This document shows, piece by piece, positions 4,021 to 5,681 of a stretch of 5,681 bases of DNA (position 1 is its first letter; every line of letters begins with the position of its first letter). The translations under genes and the position numbers were made by a program. The stretch lies in assembly GCA_049516835.1 (NCBI GenBank), contig JBEKSR010000206.1, positions 1 to 5,681 of the forward strand. Reading direction: 5' to 3'. A model generated the notes under the pieces. That model saw only the letters and a list, made by a program, of their open reading frames with translations. It searched no databases and was not told where the DNA came from. The DNA comes from Fen-178 sp049516835. Lineage in GTDB: Bacteria > Acidobacteriota > Terriglobia > Bryobacterales > Bryobacteraceae.

Positions 4021-5238
4021 GCCCGCGCCGCTTTTCGCTATCCCAACTTCCGCTACTACATGACCGCGCGGTTCCTGACGCCGCTCGCCTCTGAGATGCA
4101 GGCCGTGGCCGTGGCTTGGCAGGTGTACGGGCTGACCCATCGGCCGCTGGATCTCGGCCTGGTAGGGCTGGCGCAGTTCCTGCCGGGTATCCTCCTGTTC
4201 CTGGCGGTGGGGCATACCGTGGACCGCTTGCCGCGCCTGCGCATTTTGCAGGCTTGCCTGGGCGCGTTTTCCCTGTGCTCGCTGCTGCTGCTGGCGCTCA
4301 CCGTGCACGGCCTGGTTTCGGTCTATCCGATTTATGCGGTGCTCCTGCTGAACGGCGCCGTACGCGCGTTCAACCATCCGGCGGGCCAGGCGTTCCTGCC
4401 GCTGCTGGTGCCCGAGGAAGATTTCCCCAACGCGGTGGCTTGGGGCGCTTCCATCTTTCAGGCGGCTACCATCGCCGGGCCGATGGCGGGCGGAGCGCTA
4501 TACGGATTGACCGGGAGTCCGATTCCGGTCTACGCTTCCGCCGCCATCGCGTATCTCACGGCGTTGGGGATGATGTCGGCTATCCGGGTGCAAGCCGCGC
4601 AACGCCCGCGAACAGCGTCTTTGGGCATGGTGCTGGAAGGGTTCCGGTACATCTGGCGCAACAAACTGATTCTGGGCGCCATCTCGCTGGACCTTTTTGC
4701 CGTGCTACTGGGCGGCGCGGTGGCGCTGTTGCCGGTATACGCGCGGGAAATCCTGAAAGTGGGCGCGGCGGGGCTGGGGATTCTGCGCAGCGCGCCTGGC
4801 GTGGGCGCGGTGGCCATGGCCACTGTGGTGGCGCACAGGCCCTTGACGCGGCGCGCGGGAGTCGCCATGCTGTGGTGCGTTTTCGGCTTCGGGCTGTTCA
4901 CGGTGGTATTTGGGCTTTCGCGCAACCTGGCGCTATCTCTGGCGGCTCTGGCGCTGGCCGGGGCGTGCGATATGGTGAGCGTCATCGTGCGCCAGACTAT
5001 GATTCAGCTCGCCACCCCGGACGAAATGCGCGGCCGGGTGAGCGCGGTCAACATGGTGTTCGTGGGGGCCTCGAACGAGGTGGGCCAGTTCGAATCGGGG
5101 ATCACCGCGCAATGGTTCGGCGCGGCCCCGGCGGTGGTGCTCGGCGGGGTGGGAACCATCGCCGTGGTGGCCCTCTGGGCGCGGCTGTTCCCGGCGTTGC
5201 GAAGGGTCAAGGACCTGGGCGGGGTGACGACGCGCTAA
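4012..5238 (+). CDS. MFS transporter, EntS/MFS_3-like exporter
   Basis: This 408-residue inner-membrane protein is an antiporter-type major facilitator, of usual length for the family and with about 11-12 membrane segments. Motif A between the second and third segments reads G67-H-T-V-D71-R72-L-P-R75. R118-A-F-N-H-P-A-G-Q-A-F-L-P-L-L-V-P and G156-P-M-A-G-G are the fourth- and fifth-segment signatures of the group that includes the enterobactin exporter EntS. R327-Q-T-M and P336-D-E-M-R-G-R-V-S-A-V-N (336-347), with E356 and G358, are typical of the second half. Substrate cannot be told; siderophore, drug or metabolite export are all known in the group, and no siderophore genes are nearby. The start has no Shine-Dalgarno; a short upstream frame ends six bases before it. 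GC is much higher than in the genes to the left. Its stop overlaps the convergent tdk stop by four bases. Confidence 0.9.
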   Translation: MIQARAAFRYPNFRYYMTARFLTPLASEMQAVAVAWQVYGLTHRPLDLGLVGLAQFLPGILLFLAVGHTVDRLPRLRILQACLGAFSLCSLLLLALTVHGLVSVYPIYAVLLLNGAVRAFNHPAGQAFLPLLVPEEDFPNAVAWGASIFQAATIAGPMAGGALYGLTGSPIPVYASAAIAYLTALGMMSAIRVQAAQRPRTASLGMVLEGFRYIWRNKLILGAISLDLFAVLLGGAVALLPVYAREILKVGAAGLGILRSAPGVGAVAMATVVAHRPLTRRAGVAMLWCVFGFGLFTVVFGLSRNLALSLAALALAGACDMVSVIVRQTMIQLATPDEMRGRVSAVNMVFVGASNEVGQFESGITAQWFGAAPAVVLGGVGTIAVVALWARLFPALRRVKDLGGVTTR

Positions 5239-5681
5239 ACAGCGCCCTTGGGACCCGGTTCCGCGCTGCGCACCTTGGCCTTCACGAAATCCATCTCGGT
5301 CTGCTTGGGGATGCCGGGCTCGAAGCAGCGGCGGCAGCGGGCCTCGTACATGTCGGACGCGCCCACCACAATCAGCTCGTCGGAGCCGCGCAGCCGCTGC
5401 GTATGCTTGGCGGGGTTGCCGCAGCGCACGCAAATGGCGAGCGTCTTGGTGATGGATTCGGAAAGCGCCAGCAGGTCGGGGATGGGCGGAAAGGGCCTGC
5501 CCAGGTAGTCCGTATCGAGGCCCGCGACGATCACCTGCTTGCCGCTATCGGCCAGGCGCTGCGCCACCTCCACCAGTTGGGGGCCCATGAAATTGGCTTC
5601 GTCGATGCCCACCACTTCGGAGCGCCAGTCGATGCGCTCGGTGATGTCGCCGGCCGAGGCGACCACCTGGGAGTGCATGCG
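5235..5681 (-). CDS. tdk: Thymidine kinase, C-terminal part, runs off the window
   Basis: Thymidine kinase transfers phosphate from ATP to thymidine to give dTMP in the salvage pathway. The visible 149 codons hold the C-terminal three quarters. D-E-A-N-F (counted from the ATG at 5676-5678, residues 26-30) carries the catalytic Glu. G53-L-D-T-D-Y-L-G-R-P-F is the family loop. C83-V-R-C86 and C115-R-R-C118 form the four-cysteine zinc ribbon. V105-G-A-S-D-M-Y111-E-A-R is the lasso that holds the base. The P-loop (G-x4-G-K-S/T) must lie beyond the right edge, because the frame stays open to base 5681 and the ATG at 5676-5678 is internal. The protein is of the tetrameric zinc-binding type II class, closer in look to Firmicutes and Acidobacteriota forms than to E. 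coli. The gene converges on the MFS gene with a 4-base overlap, leaving no room for a terminator between them. Confidence 0.93.
   Translation of the reverse strand, partial: RMHSQVVASAGDITERIDWRSEVVGIDEANFMGPQLVEVAQRLADSGKQVIVAGLDTDYLGRPFPPIPDLLALSESITKTLAICVRCGNPAKHTQRLRGSDELIVVGASDMYEARCRRCFEPGIPKQTEMDFVKAKVRSAEPGPKGAV

Noticed and set aside
3892..4377. Long open frame on the minus strand opposite the MFS start
   Set aside because: Arg/Gln/His-rich translation with no domain, lying antisense to a clear membrane protein in GC-rich DNA; a typical shadow frame.
4933..5433. 166-codon minus-strand frame across the MFS/tdk junction
   Set aside because: Overlaps two well-supported genes, is Arg/His-rich and low in complexity; it comes from high GC at third positions.

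Overview
The window suggests a high-GC Gram-negative bacterium. Two genes encode proteins with clean lipoprotein signal peptides. The thymidine kinase at the right end is of the zinc-ribbon type seen in Firmicutes, Acidobacteriota and related groups, not the Escherichia coli form. I cannot name the phylum with confidence; Acidobacteriota is a guess.

Left part (1-980): a HicAB-type toxin-antitoxin locus. The toxin gene hicA (194-441) is broken by the loss of one G in a G run, so it reads as a pseudogene. The antitoxin hicB (434-835) is intact, has a good Shine-Dalgarno sequence and carries a C-terminal ribbon-helix-helix domain. A 16-base inverted repeat (132-147) upstream of hicA is a candidate HicB operator. 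Between hicB and the next gene lie two hairpins and a perfect TATAAT.

Middle part (981-3856): four genes with no assigned function, arranged symmetrically. A lipoprotein on the plus strand (981-1670) converges on a minus-strand helical protein (1705-2439). A second minus-strand helical protein (2701-3282) follows, and it is divergent from a second small lipoprotein (3386-3856). The second helical protein has an R-N-x3-H motif (Arg, four residues, His) like HEPN RNase domains. The first has a related but shorter R-N-F-V-H motif. Four starts in the left and middle parts (hicA, both helical proteins and the second lipoprotein) lack a convincing Shine-Dalgarno. Each has a -10-like hexamer ending exactly six bases before the start codon, as expected of leaderless transcripts. 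By eye this part is lower in GC than the right part and looks like an accessory or hypervariable region.

Right part (3857-5681): a gap with a long imperfect hairpin and a duplicated start-codon motif opens into an EntS-like MFS exporter (4012-5238) of much higher GC. It overlaps by 4 bases, tail to tail, with a thymidine kinase gene (tdk) that runs off the right edge. These two look like ordinary chromosomal genes.

No tRNA, rRNA, CRISPR array, transposase or integrase was seen. The best candidates for something new are the lipoprotein/HEPN-like quartet and the shared leaderless promoter layout. Both rest on inference.
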